Source: JAXGPP01 sp964436865
GTDB taxonomy: Bacteria > Planctomycetota > Planctomycetia > Pirellulales > Thermoguttaceae
Direction: 5' to 3'
NCBI GenBank assembly: GCA_964436865.1
Contig: CAYTFK010000355.1
Span: 1 to 6,954 of the forward strand
DNA length: 6,954 nt
Shown here: in pieces, positions 1 through 4,656 of the stretch
Position numbering within the stretch: position 1 is the stretch's first letter
How the letters are laid out: every line of letters begins with the position of its first letter
Made by a program: the position numbers and the translations under genes
The notes under the pieces: generated by a model
Databases searched by the model: none
Told to the model about the DNA's origin: nothing
Seen by the model: the letters and a program-made list of their open reading frames with translations, nothing else

Positions 1-2
1 AC

Positions 3-56
3 GTCACCACCGGCGGAATCTGGCCGAACCACACCGGCTGGACGTTCACTCCCTAG
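3..56 (+). CDS. C-terminal tail of an unidentified protein (5' partial)
   Basis: The frame beginning at base 3 is open and ends at a TAG (54-56), giving the 17-residue tail VTTGGIWPNHTGWTFTP. The tail is rich in Gly, Thr and Trp and reads more like protein than the other two frames. A strong plus-strand terminator about 80 bp further on means that some plus-strand transcription unit ends here, which supports a gene end. The fragment is too short to assign a family. The stops of the other plus frames (63 and 108) are possible alternatives, so the choice of frame is uncertain. Confidence 0.35.
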   Translation, partial: VTTGGIWPNHTGWTFTP

Positions 57-136
57 CGGCTGACGGAGCGGTAATCTACCCGAAACCAGACATTCAGAGG
101 CTCTGAGAGAAGGCCTCCTTACGATACTTCCCCCCG

Positions 137-186
137 GGGCCCCTTTCGTGCGTTCCCCACCGCGAAAGGGGCCCTTTCCTTTCTTT
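137..186 (+). terminator. Intrinsic (rho-independent) terminator
   Basis: A perfect 12-bp inverted repeat, GGGCCCCTTTCG (137-148) and CGAAAGGGGCCC (163-174), encloses a 14-nt loop. It is followed at once by a pyrimidine tract rich in T (175-186). There is no T tract on the other side, so it acts on the plus strand. It closes the transcription unit that enters from the left and insulates the tRNA gene. Confidence 0.85.
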
Positions 187-216
187 GCGTCCGCTCGCCC
201 GCGCCGGCCGTTACAC

Positions 217-245
217 TAGGCAACTCAGGTTTCGCGATTTACAAT
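217..245 (+). promoter_or_regulatory. Probable sigma-70-type promoter of the tRNA gene
   Basis: A -35-like TAGGCA (217-222; 4 of 6 consensus bases) lies exactly 17 bp before TACAAT (240-245; 5 of 6). The predicted start near 252 is about 6 nt before the mature tRNA 5' end at 258. The placement between a terminator and a tRNA supports it. The -35 is weak and the sigma assignment is inferred. Confidence 0.5.
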
Positions 246-257
246 TCGTACTCGCAC

Positions 258-329
258 TACCCCGTGGTGTAATTGGCAACACAAGGGATTTTGGTTCCCT
301 TATTCCTGGTTCGAGTCCAGGCGGGGTAG
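258..329 (+). tRNA. tRNA-Gln (anticodon TTG)
   Basis: The full cloverleaf can be folded by eye. The acceptor stem is TACCCCG (258-264) with CGGGGTA (322-328). The D stem is GTGT/ACAC (267-270 and 279-282), with GG in its loop. The anticodon stem is AGGGA/TCCCT (284-288 and 296-300) around the loop TTTTGGT, so the anticodon at 291-293 is TTG and reads CAA/CAG glutamine codons. The T stem is CCTGG/CCAGG (305-309 and 317-321) around TTCGAGT. The weak U1-A72 closing pair and discriminator G73 (329) match the known identity elements of E. coli tRNA-Gln. The 3' CCA is not encoded and must be added after transcription. Length is 72 nt. Confidence 0.96.
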
Positions 330-347
330 CTTCGCCAGATCACTTGC

Positions 348-374
348 GCCGCAGCAGATCGCCTCCCCTGCGGC
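348..374 (+). terminator. Stem-loop 3' of the tRNA, possible weak terminator
   Basis: GCCGCAG (348-354) and CTGCGGC (368-374) form a perfect 7-bp stem around a 13-nt loop, 18 nt beyond the tRNA. Only a short run, CTCTTT, follows a few bases later, so it is a poor classical terminator. It could equally be a 3' processing structure. Confidence 0.3.
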
Positions 375-486
375 ATGCTCTTTGCGCCGGTTGTGCCCTT
401 GGCCGCCTTGCTCGGCCAGTCGCTCGCCCGGCCTCTCCTTGCCCCCTCCGCAGCAAGAAATCTCGCCATTGCGGAAAGAAAAGATA

Positions 487-515
487 TTGTGTATTTGTCC
501 ACTATATAGTATACT
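487..515 (+). promoter_or_regulatory. Possible promoter in an AT-rich island
   Basis: TTGTGT (487-492) lies 17 bp before TATACT (510-515), which matches 5 of 6 consensus -10 bases. The -35 matches only 3 of 6. The predicted start is near 522 and points into the gene-free stretch, so its target is unknown. It overlaps the imperfect palindrome at 499-534, which would suit an operator. Confidence 0.3.
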
Positions 516-534
516 AATGTACGCTATACGGTGG
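499..534. repeat. AT-rich imperfect inverted repeat
   Basis: The 36-bp segment begins CCAC and ends GTGG. Twelve of its 18 positions are symmetric about the centre, and it contains a perfect 10-bp palindrome, TAGTATACTA (507-516), which also covers the possible -10 box. This AT-rich patch stands out against GC-rich surroundings. It might be an operator or recombination site; no protein partner is visible. Confidence 0.4.
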
Positions 535-758
535 GCTTGCCATCACGTTCGCGTCCGCACCACCACGGCAACTATCGAGGAGCGTCGATTCGCGTCGCGA
601 CTGAGCATGTACTGAGTGACAGAAATTTGGCGGCAAAAATGGGTGATTTATGCGAACTTCAACACGTGCCTCGCAAGGACTGCTCACTTGTGTTTGTGGC
701 TGCGGCCCGAAGTGGTTTCCTGCCAAGAACTTGCTCGCTGGTACGTTGCCCAACAAAA

Positions 759-782
759 CGAAACAATACGCGTATTGTTGCG
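759..782. repeat. 24-bp near-perfect palindrome with an 18-bp perfect core
   Basis: The core AACAATACGCGTATTGTT (762-779) equals its own reverse complement. Beyond one mismatched pair (761/780), two more pairs (759-760 with 781-782) extend the symmetry to 24 bp. No loop separates the arms, which favours a dimeric DNA-binding-protein site over an RNA hairpin. No regulator gene lies in the window. Confidence 0.7.
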
Positions 783-952
783 CATCAAAGGGGGGTGTGC
801 CTGAATCTTCCCCCCAGCAGAGACTCCGCCGAAACCGTTCCGGGCCGGTCGCCAGGATCCGCGCCTTCAATGGTCCCGCGGCGGTTCCCGCTCGGGCCGT
901 CATCGTATCTCCAATCAGCACAGCATTTTATCGTTGCCAACCCCTCACTCGG

Positions 953-981
953 TTGACGGCTGCGCCGCAGGCTGTTACCAT
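953..981 (+). promoter_or_regulatory. Extended -10 sigma-70-type promoter of the rpsB operon
   Basis: TTGACG (953-958; 5 of 6) is separated by exactly 17 bp from TACCAT (976-981; 4 of 6). A TG one base before the -10 (973-974) makes an extended -10 element. Transcription should start near 988, giving a leader of about 125 nt before the rpsB GTG. It is the best promoter match upstream of the translation operon. Confidence 0.6.
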
Positions 982-1049
982 TGACGCTTCTCTGAACGGT
1001 TTGGGGGAAGGCTGCGCAAGTCTCACCCGAACCGGATGTTCCATTCCAA

Positions 1050-1097
1050 CGCCGGATGCCCCGCTCGACAGTGGGGACTTGGCCGGTGTGCCTTTTT
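1050..1097 (+). promoter_or_regulatory. rpsB leader hairpin followed by a T5 run
   Basis: An outer helix, CGCCGG (1050-1055) with CCGGTG (1083-1088; one G-T pair), encloses an inner CCCC/GGGG helix (1059-1062 and 1073-1076). Five T residues follow at 1093-1097, directly before the rpsB Shine-Dalgarno. This could be an attenuator or the binding site of a ribosomal protein such as S2 itself. Autoregulation of rpsB-tsf through the leader is known in E. coli, but this fold does not match a leader motif I recognise. Confidence 0.4.
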
Positions 1098-1104
1098 GAG
1101 GAGG
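1098..1104 (+). promoter_or_regulatory. Shine-Dalgarno site of rpsB
   Basis: GAGGAGG ends 9 nt before the GTG at 1114. It decides in favour of the GTG over the in-frame ATG at 1036, whose extra 26 residues do not look like S2. Confidence 0.8.
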
Positions 1105-1113
1105 GATTACCGG

Positions 1114-1869
1114 GTGGCAACTGTCCTGGTTAAGGATCTGATTGAAGCGGGCGTCCATTTCGGCCATCGCGCCAGCCGCTGGAACCCCAAGATGCGGCCC
1201 TACATCTACGGCCGCCGGAACCTGATTCACATCATCGACGTCCGCGAAACCATCCGCGGCATGCTCCGGGCCCGCAAGTACCTCCAGCAGGTCGCGGCCA
1301 GCGGCAGCCTCATACTCTTCGTCGGCACGAAGCGGCAGGCGGCCGAAACGGTCGATCGCGAAGCCCAACGCTGCGGCATGCCCTTCGTGAGCGACCGCTG
1401 GCTCGGCGGCACCCTCACCAATTTCCGCACGATTCGCAGCCGGCTCGGACGCCTCGAAGAACTCGAAGCCCTGCGCGCCAGCGACCAACTCAGCACCTAT
1501 TCCAAGAAGATGCAGTCGGCGCTCAACCGCGAGTACCGCAAGATGTACCGCAATCTCAACGGCATGCGGACCATGAACCGGCTGCCCGAATGCCTGGTGA
1601 TCGTCGATCCTCGCAAGGAGAAGAACGCCGTCAACGAGGCCCGCAAACTGGGCATCACCACGGTGGCGTTGATCGATACCGATTGCGACCCCGATCTGGT
1701 CGATCTGCCGATCCCCGGCAACGACGACAGCATCCGCTCGATTGAATTGATCATCAAGCTGCTGGCCGACGCGGTCCTGGCCGGCCGTGCCGCCTCCGGC
1801 GCGCTGAAGCAGGAGCCCGCGCAAGCCGCAGCTCCGGTCGATCCGCTTGCCGAGAAAGGCGACGCCTGA
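1114..1869 (+). CDS. rpsB: 30S ribosomal protein S2
   Basis: The product is the small-subunit protein S2, which binds late at the head-body junction of the 30S subunit and is needed to hold S1 or its equivalent. The product is 251 residues, normal for bacterial S2 (about 240-260). The N-terminus has the family pattern LIEAGVHFGH (9-18) and RWNPKMRPYIYG (22-33). It is followed by NLIHIIDV (36-43), WLGGTLTNF (96-104), the second family signature around LVIVDPRKE (161-169), and IPGNDD (200-205). The tail after about residue 230 is Ala- and Gln-rich and variable, as usual. The start is GTG at 1114, set by the GAGGAGG site and by alignment with the mature S2 N-terminus (ATV). It is the first gene of the rpsB-tsf-pyrH-frr operon and probably uses the promoter at 953-981. 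The leader hairpin may regulate it. Confidence 0.97.
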   Translation: MATVLVKDLIEAGVHFGHRASRWNPKMRPYIYGRRNLIHIIDVRETIRGMLRARKYLQQVAASGSLILFVGTKRQAAETVDREAQRCGMPFVSDRWLGGTLTNFRTIRSRLGRLEELEALRASDQLSTYSKKMQSALNREYRKMYRNLNGMRTMNRLPECLVIVDPRKEKNAVNEARKLGITTVALIDTDCDPDLVDLPIPGNDDSIRSIELIIKLLADAVLAGRAASGALKQEPAQAAAPVDPLAEKGDA

Positions 1870-1894
1870 CGTTTTAACCGACAGCGACAGCGGC

Positions 1895-1975
1895 TCTTCG
1901 CGTGCCGCGAGTATCCGGCGGGCGCCGGCTCGCCGCGTTCCAGCGCGGCGAGTACCCCCTTGCCGCATGCGAAGA
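1895..1975 (+). repeat. Nested inverted-repeat element in the rpsB-tsf spacer
   Basis: The spacer folds into a three-way structure. Outer arms TCTTCGCGTGC (1895-1905) and GCATGCGAAGA (1965-1975) pair along 11 bp with one G-T. Inside are two adjacent hairpins: CCGGC/GCCGG (1915-1919 and 1924-1928) with a 4-nt loop, and a perfect 9-bp stem CTCGCCGCG/CGCGGCGAG (1929-1937 and 1944-1952) with a 6-nt loop. GCGAGTA occurs near both ends (1907-1913 and 1948-1954). No T tract follows. It may be a dispersed REP-like element or an mRNA processing or attenuation structure that sets rpsB and tsf levels apart. Confidence 0.55.
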
Positions 1976-2015
1976 CCCATTCCGCACTACCATACACTGA
2001 AGGAGACAGCGAACC

Positions 2016-2846
2016 ATGGCTGAGATTACCGCAGCGGCCGTCAAAGCGCTTCGCGAGAAGACCGGACTGCCGATGATGGACTGCAAGAAGGCTCTGGAGC
2101 AAGCCGGCGGCGACGAGGAGACGGCAATCCGCCACCTTCGTGAGCAGGGCAAGAAGTGGGGCGAAACCAAGGCCGGCCGCGAAACCGCCTTCGGGCGCTT
2201 CGCCACCCACGCCCGGCTCGATGAACCCGTCGGCACCATGGTCGAGCTGCTTTGCGAGAGCGCTCCGGTGGCCGGCAACGAGGAGTTCGTCGCGCTCGGC
2301 CAGGATCTGGCCGATGCCCTGGCGCAGACCACCGCGGCCTCGACCGGCGACGCGCTGCTGGCCCTTCCCTCCCCACGCCGCGCGCCCACGACCCTCCGCG
2401 AGCAGTTCGACGAGCTGAACAACCGCATCCGCGAGGTGTTCCGGGTAGGCCGCATCGTGCGGATCGACGGCCGCTGCGGCTCCTATGTCCACCACAACGG
2501 CAGCGTCGGCGTCCTGTTGCAAGTTGAAGGCGGCACTGCCGAGGCCGTCAAGGACGTGTGCATGCACATCGCCTTCGCGAAACCCAAGGCCATCGGCCCT
2601 GCCGACCTCGATCCGCAACTGGTCCAGCAGGAACGCGACATTCAGACCGAGCGGGCGCGCAACGAAGGCAAGCCGGAGAATATCATCCCCAAGATGATCG
2701 AAGGCCGCATGAAGACGTTCTACGCCGAGAACTGCCTCCTGGAGCAGCCGTTTGTCAAAGACGCCGCCAAGACCGTTGGCCAGGTCGCCCAGGAAGCCGG
2801 CATGAAGATCGTCCGCTTCGTGCACTGGGAAATCGGCAAGGGTTGA
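2016..2846 (+). CDS. tsf: Elongation factor Ts
   Basis: EF-Ts is the nucleotide exchange factor that releases GDP from EF-Tu in the cytoplasm. The product is 276 residues, close to the E. coli 283. The N-terminal UBA-like domain carries the first family signature, LREKTGLPMMDCKKAL (12-27). The core contains SYVHHNGSVGVLLQVEGG, KPENIIPKMIEGRMK and the ending LEQPFVKDAAKTVGQ, all typical. The usual second signature around TDFV, which contacts EF-Tu, is replaced by ESAPVA (81-86). I recall the same change from planctomycete EF-Ts, so it is probably a lineage trait and not damage. The ATG start has a good Shine-Dalgarno AAGGAGA (2000-2006) 9 nt upstream. The gene follows rpsB after a 146-bp structured spacer, the conserved bacterial order. 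Confidence 0.96.
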   Translation: MAEITAAAVKALREKTGLPMMDCKKALEQAGGDEETAIRHLREQGKKWGETKAGRETAFGRFATHARLDEPVGTMVELLCESAPVAGNEEFVALGQDLADALAQTTAASTGDALLALPSPRRAPTTLREQFDELNNRIREVFRVGRIVRIDGRCGSYVHHNGSVGVLLQVEGGTAEAVKDVCMHIAFAKPKAIGPADLDPQLVQQERDIQTERARNEGKPENIIPKMIEGRMKTFYAENCLLEQPFVKDAAKTVGQVAQEAGMKIVRFVHWEIGKG

Positions 2847-2862
2847 CAATAGCGGCATGTCG

Positions 2863-2903
2863 GGCGGGCCCGCCTCGTGACGCGGGCTCGCCCCCAGCCC
2901 GCC
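2863..2903 (+). repeat. GC-rich alternative hairpins in the tsf-pyrH spacer
   Basis: A perfect 12-bp palindrome GGCGGGCCCGCC (2863-2874) overlaps a stem GCCCGC/GCGGGC (2868-2873 and 2882-2887) with an 8-nt loop. GGCGGGC (2863-2869) can instead pair with GCCCGCC (2897-2903). These pairings exclude one another. No T tract follows, so it is not a classical terminator. Confidence 0.45.
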
Positions 2904-2969
2904 ACGGAACACGACCCGATTGTAGAGAGTCATTGCCAGCGTCCGTTCCTTGAAGACCGAGAAGACCCC

Positions 2970-3710
2970 ATGAGTGCAGAATCGGGCTCCGACAAGCGTC
3001 CCTATCGCCGAGTCGTGCTGAAGCTCTCGGGCGAAGGTTTCGTGCAGCCCGGCGAGCGGGGCATCGCGATGGACGCCATCTCCCACCTCGCCGAGCAGAC
3101 GGCGCGGGCGGCCCGCCTGGGGGTCGAGATCGCCATGGTCCTCGGCGGCGGCAATATCCTCCGCGGCGCGCAGTTCAAGGGGACCAACAGCGGCATCCAC
3201 GAGGCCACCGCCCACTATATGGGCATGCTGGCCACCGTGATGAACGGCCTCGCCCTGCAAGACGCTCTCGAGCATCTCGGCTGCGAAACCCGGCTCATGA
3301 CCGCCATCAAGATGAACGAGGTCGCCGAGCCCTACATCCGCCGCCGCGCCTCGCGACACCTCGAGAAGGGCCGTATTATCCTCCTCGTTTCCGGAACCGG
3401 CAGCCCGTTCGTGACCACCGATACGGCTGCCGCTCAACGGGCCTTGGAACTCGAGGCCGACATCCTGCTCAAAGCCACCCGGGTCGATGGCGTCTTCAGC
3501 GACGATCCCGAAAAGAACCCCCACGCCGTCCTCTACAGCGAACTCTCGTACGACGACGTCCACCGGCAAAACTTGCGGGTGATGGACCTCGAGTGCATTA
3601 CCAAGTGCAAGGCCTACCGCATGCCGATCATGGTGTTCAACTTCAAACGCGAAGGCAACATCGAGCGCGCGATCCGCGGCGAACGCGTGGGAACGCTCAT
3701 CAGGCAATGA
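2970..3710 (+). CDS. pyrH: Uridylate kinase (UMP kinase)
   Basis: The enzyme transfers phosphate from ATP to UMP to make UDP, the step feeding UTP and CTP synthesis. It belongs to the amino-acid-kinase fold and is normally a GTP-activated, UTP-inhibited hexamer. The product is 246 residues, the usual size. Motifs in order: VVLKLSGE (15-22) at the phosphate site, VLGGGNILRG (57-66), MGMLATVMNGLALQDAL (84-100), GTGSPFVTTDTAAA (142-155) binding UMP, and LLKATRVDGVF (166-176) near the ATP site. The Asp that precedes MGML in E. coli (D77, a UMP contact) appears as His82, and the preceding loop is about two residues longer. ATG 2970 is chosen by family length. Its Shine-Dalgarno is weak (GAGAAG near 2959). 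An upstream in-frame GTG at 2877 would add spacer-like sequence. It is third in the translation operon. Confidence 0.96.
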   Translation: MSAESGSDKRPYRRVVLKLSGEGFVQPGERGIAMDAISHLAEQTARAARLGVEIAMVLGGGNILRGAQFKGTNSGIHEATAHYMGMLATVMNGLALQDALEHLGCETRLMTAIKMNEVAEPYIRRRASRHLEKGRIILLVSGTGSPFVTTDTAAAQRALELEADILLKATRVDGVFSDDPEKNPHAVLYSELSYDDVHRQNLRVMDLECITKCKAYRMPIMVFNFKREGNIERAIRGERVGTLIRQ

Positions 3711-3740
3711 TCGGGGCGAAACGGCAAACGATGAACCGCG

Positions 3741-3786
3741 AATGACGAATCCGGAAGGATGCGAAGAACTGACGTCCTTCGTCATT
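3741..3786 (+). repeat. Inverted repeat in the pyrH-frr spacer
   Basis: AATGACGAA (3741-3749) and TTCGTCATT (3778-3786) are perfect 9-bp reverse complements across 28 nt. Within the span, GAAGGA (3754-3759) can pair with TCCTTC (3775-3780), which competes for the same bases. The structure ends 8 nt before the frr Shine-Dalgarno and has no T tract. Confidence 0.5.
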
Positions 3787-3802
3787 GAGAAACGAGGCGC
3801 TT

Positions 3803-4363
3803 ATGACCGAGGAAGAAATCCTGCTGGACGTGGAAGAGCGGATGGAGAAGGCGGTCGCCAGGCTGAAGAGCGACCTGTCGGGCATTCGCACCGGTCGGGC
3901 GAATCCCGGCCTCGTCGATTCGCTGCGCGTCGAAGCCTACGGCTCGCCGGTCCCGATGAAGACACTCGCCTCGGTCGGCGCGCCGGAGCCCAACCAGATC
4001 GTCATCCGCCCCTACGATCCCTCGACAATCAAGGATATCGAAAAGGCCATCCAGGCCAGCGACCTTGGGTTCACGCCCCAGAATGACGGCCGCGTGATCC
4101 GCCTCAACGTGCCGCCGCTGTCGGGCGAAGTCCGCCGCAAGATGGTCAACCGGGTTCGCGAACTGGCCGAAGAAGCCAAGGTCGCCATCCGCAACGTCCG
4201 CCGCGACGGAAACAAGATGGCCGACCAGGCGGAGAAAGATAAAGATCTCTCCGAGGACGACCGCGACCGCATCAAGGATCAGATCCAGGATCTAACCAAG
4301 CAGTATGAAGGCCAGGCCAACGAATTGGCCAAGAAGCGCGAACAGGACGTGATGGAGAGCTGA
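3803..4363 (+). CDS. frr: Ribosome recycling factor
   Basis: RRF works with EF-G to split the post-termination ribosome and free mRNA and tRNA. The product is 186 residues, almost exactly the E. coli 185. The L-shaped fold is recognisable: helical domain I begins with MEKAVARLKSDLSGIRTGRA (14-33). Domain II spans about 31-105, with SDLGFTPQNDGRVIRLNVPP (86-105). Domain I resumes with EEAKVAIRNVRRDGN (123-137), holding the conserved Arg pair, and ends in a charged helix. The ATG at 3803 is preceded by GAGG (3794-3797) with 5 nt spacing. An in-frame TTG at 3785 would add six residues but has no comparable site. It is the last gene of the operon, and a modest hairpin follows at 4386-4410. Confidence 0.96.
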   Translation: MTEEEILLDVEERMEKAVARLKSDLSGIRTGRANPGLVDSLRVEAYGSPVPMKTLASVGAPEPNQIVIRPYDPSTIKDIEKAIQASDLGFTPQNDGRVIRLNVPPLSGEVRRKMVNRVRELAEEAKVAIRNVRRDGNKMADQAEKDKDLSEDDRDRIKDQIQDLTKQYEGQANELAKKREQDVMES

Positions 4364-4385
4364 CTCCGTCGCCTCACTGGCCAGC

Positions 4386-4410
4386 GTGGACCGGAACCGA
4401 TTCGGTCCGC
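4386..4410 (+). terminator. Stem-loop after frr, weak terminator candidate
   Basis: GTGGACCG (4386-4393) and CGGTCCGC (4403-4410) form an 8-bp stem with one G-T pair and a 9-nt loop. No T run follows, so termination by this element alone is doubtful. It is placed where the translation operon should end. Confidence 0.3.
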
Positions 4411-4416
4411 TTCGCA

Positions 4417-4446
4417 CTGAAATGCCGTCGAGAGAACAGGTATAGT
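4417..4446 (+). promoter_or_regulatory. Possible promoter of the small-ORF/nucleotidyltransferase pair
   Basis: CTGAAA (4417-4422; 4 of 6 -35 bases) lies 18 bp before TATAGT (4441-4446; 5 of 6 -10 bases). Transcription would start about 7 nt after the -10, at or next to the ATG at 4453. No Shine-Dalgarno precedes that ATG, so the first mRNA may be leaderless. Confidence 0.4.
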
Positions 4447-4452
4447 GCGCTA

Positions 4453-4656
4453 ATGGAACCCTCCTCCAGGAAGATTCTTCGCGTTCAGGCCCTCTCGGCT
4501 CAAGGTACGGAGCGCGACTTGCAGGGTACAACCGCTGAGGAGCGAATTGCCATGATGTGGCCGCTGGCGATCGACGCCTGGGCCTTTAAGGGAGAGCCCG
4601 TCCGTGAATCCCGACTTCCGCGACATGTTATTCGCGTTGAACGACGCGGGTGCTGA
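4453..4656 (+). CDS. Small protein of unknown function paired with a nucleotidyltransferase
   Basis: This 67-residue protein has no assigned function. A basic start (SSRKILRVQAL, 4-14) leads to an acidic middle with TTAEERIAMMWPLAIDAWAF (26-45), which looks like an amphipathic helix with conserved-style aromatic residues. It ends in a basic strand, RLPRHVIRVERR (54-65). From memory, small proteins with a similar 'ER..M.WPL...AW.FKG' core and 'R..VIRV.R' end often sit directly before MNT-like nucleotidyltransferases; this was not checked. The gene overlaps the nucleotidyltransferase by 53 nt, and its own codons include that gene's Shine-Dalgarno, which implies coupled expression. It may be the antitoxin or a chaperone-like partner. 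The ATG at 4453 has no Shine-Dalgarno but sits just after a -10-like TATAGT. Confidence 0.7.
   Translation: MEPSSRKILRVQALSAQGTERDLQGTTAEERIAMMWPLAIDAWAFKGEPVRESRLPRHVIRVERRGC
4588..4594 (+). promoter_or_regulatory. Shine-Dalgarno site of the nucleotidyltransferase
   Basis: AAGGGAG ends 9 nt before the GTG at 4604, inside the coding region of the small upstream gene. It fixes the GTG as the start in preference to the in-frame ATG at 4625. Confidence 0.65.

Larger units (their letters stand above)
330..952. other. Long stretch without a supported gene
   Basis: I see no convincing protein gene in this stretch. Several frames stay open because the DNA is GC-rich, but they lack a good Shine-Dalgarno, family motifs and the strongly GC-rich third codon positions of the neighbouring genes. 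The best candidate starts with ATG at 650. It begins with a cysteine-rich patch (C-x-C-x-C near residues 14-18, Cys-Cys at 43-44) reminiscent of a small zinc ribbon, then runs into low-information sequence up to 1099. Its third positions are only about half G or C. The stretch also holds a possible promoter (487-515), an AT-rich imperfect palindrome (499-534) and a near-perfect 24-bp palindrome (759-782). It could be a decayed gene, an RNA gene or regulatory DNA. Confidence 0.5.

Noticed and set aside
137..174. The terminator inverted repeat as an insertion-sequence end
   Set aside because: The short loop and following T tract fit an intrinsic terminator, and no transposase is present.
185..517. 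Open frames on both strands across the tRNA
   Set aside because: They cover the tRNA-Gln gene and have no Shine-Dalgarno or motif.
258..534. tRNA 3' end as a phage or island attachment site
   Set aside because: I found no direct repeat of the tRNA 3' end downstream and no integrase in the window.
514..921. Minus-strand frame opposite the gene-free stretch
   Set aside because: It has low-complexity composition and no motifs. It overlaps plus-strand frames of equal quality, so none stands out.
1036..1113. Upstream ATG start for rpsB
   Set aside because: It would read through the leader hairpin and Shine-Dalgarno, and the 26 extra residues are absent from S2 proteins.
928..1980. A 350-codon minus-strand open frame
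   Set aside because: It is antisense to rpsB and shows no recognisable domain.
2877..2969. Upstream GTG start for pyrH
   Set aside because: The added residues translate the GC-rich spacer repeats, and the family begins just before VVLKLSGE.
1497..3785. A 762-codon open frame on the minus strand across rpsB, tsf and pyrH
   Set aside because: It lies antisense to three certain genes, has no family motifs, and is explained by the GC-rich third positions of the plus-strand genes.
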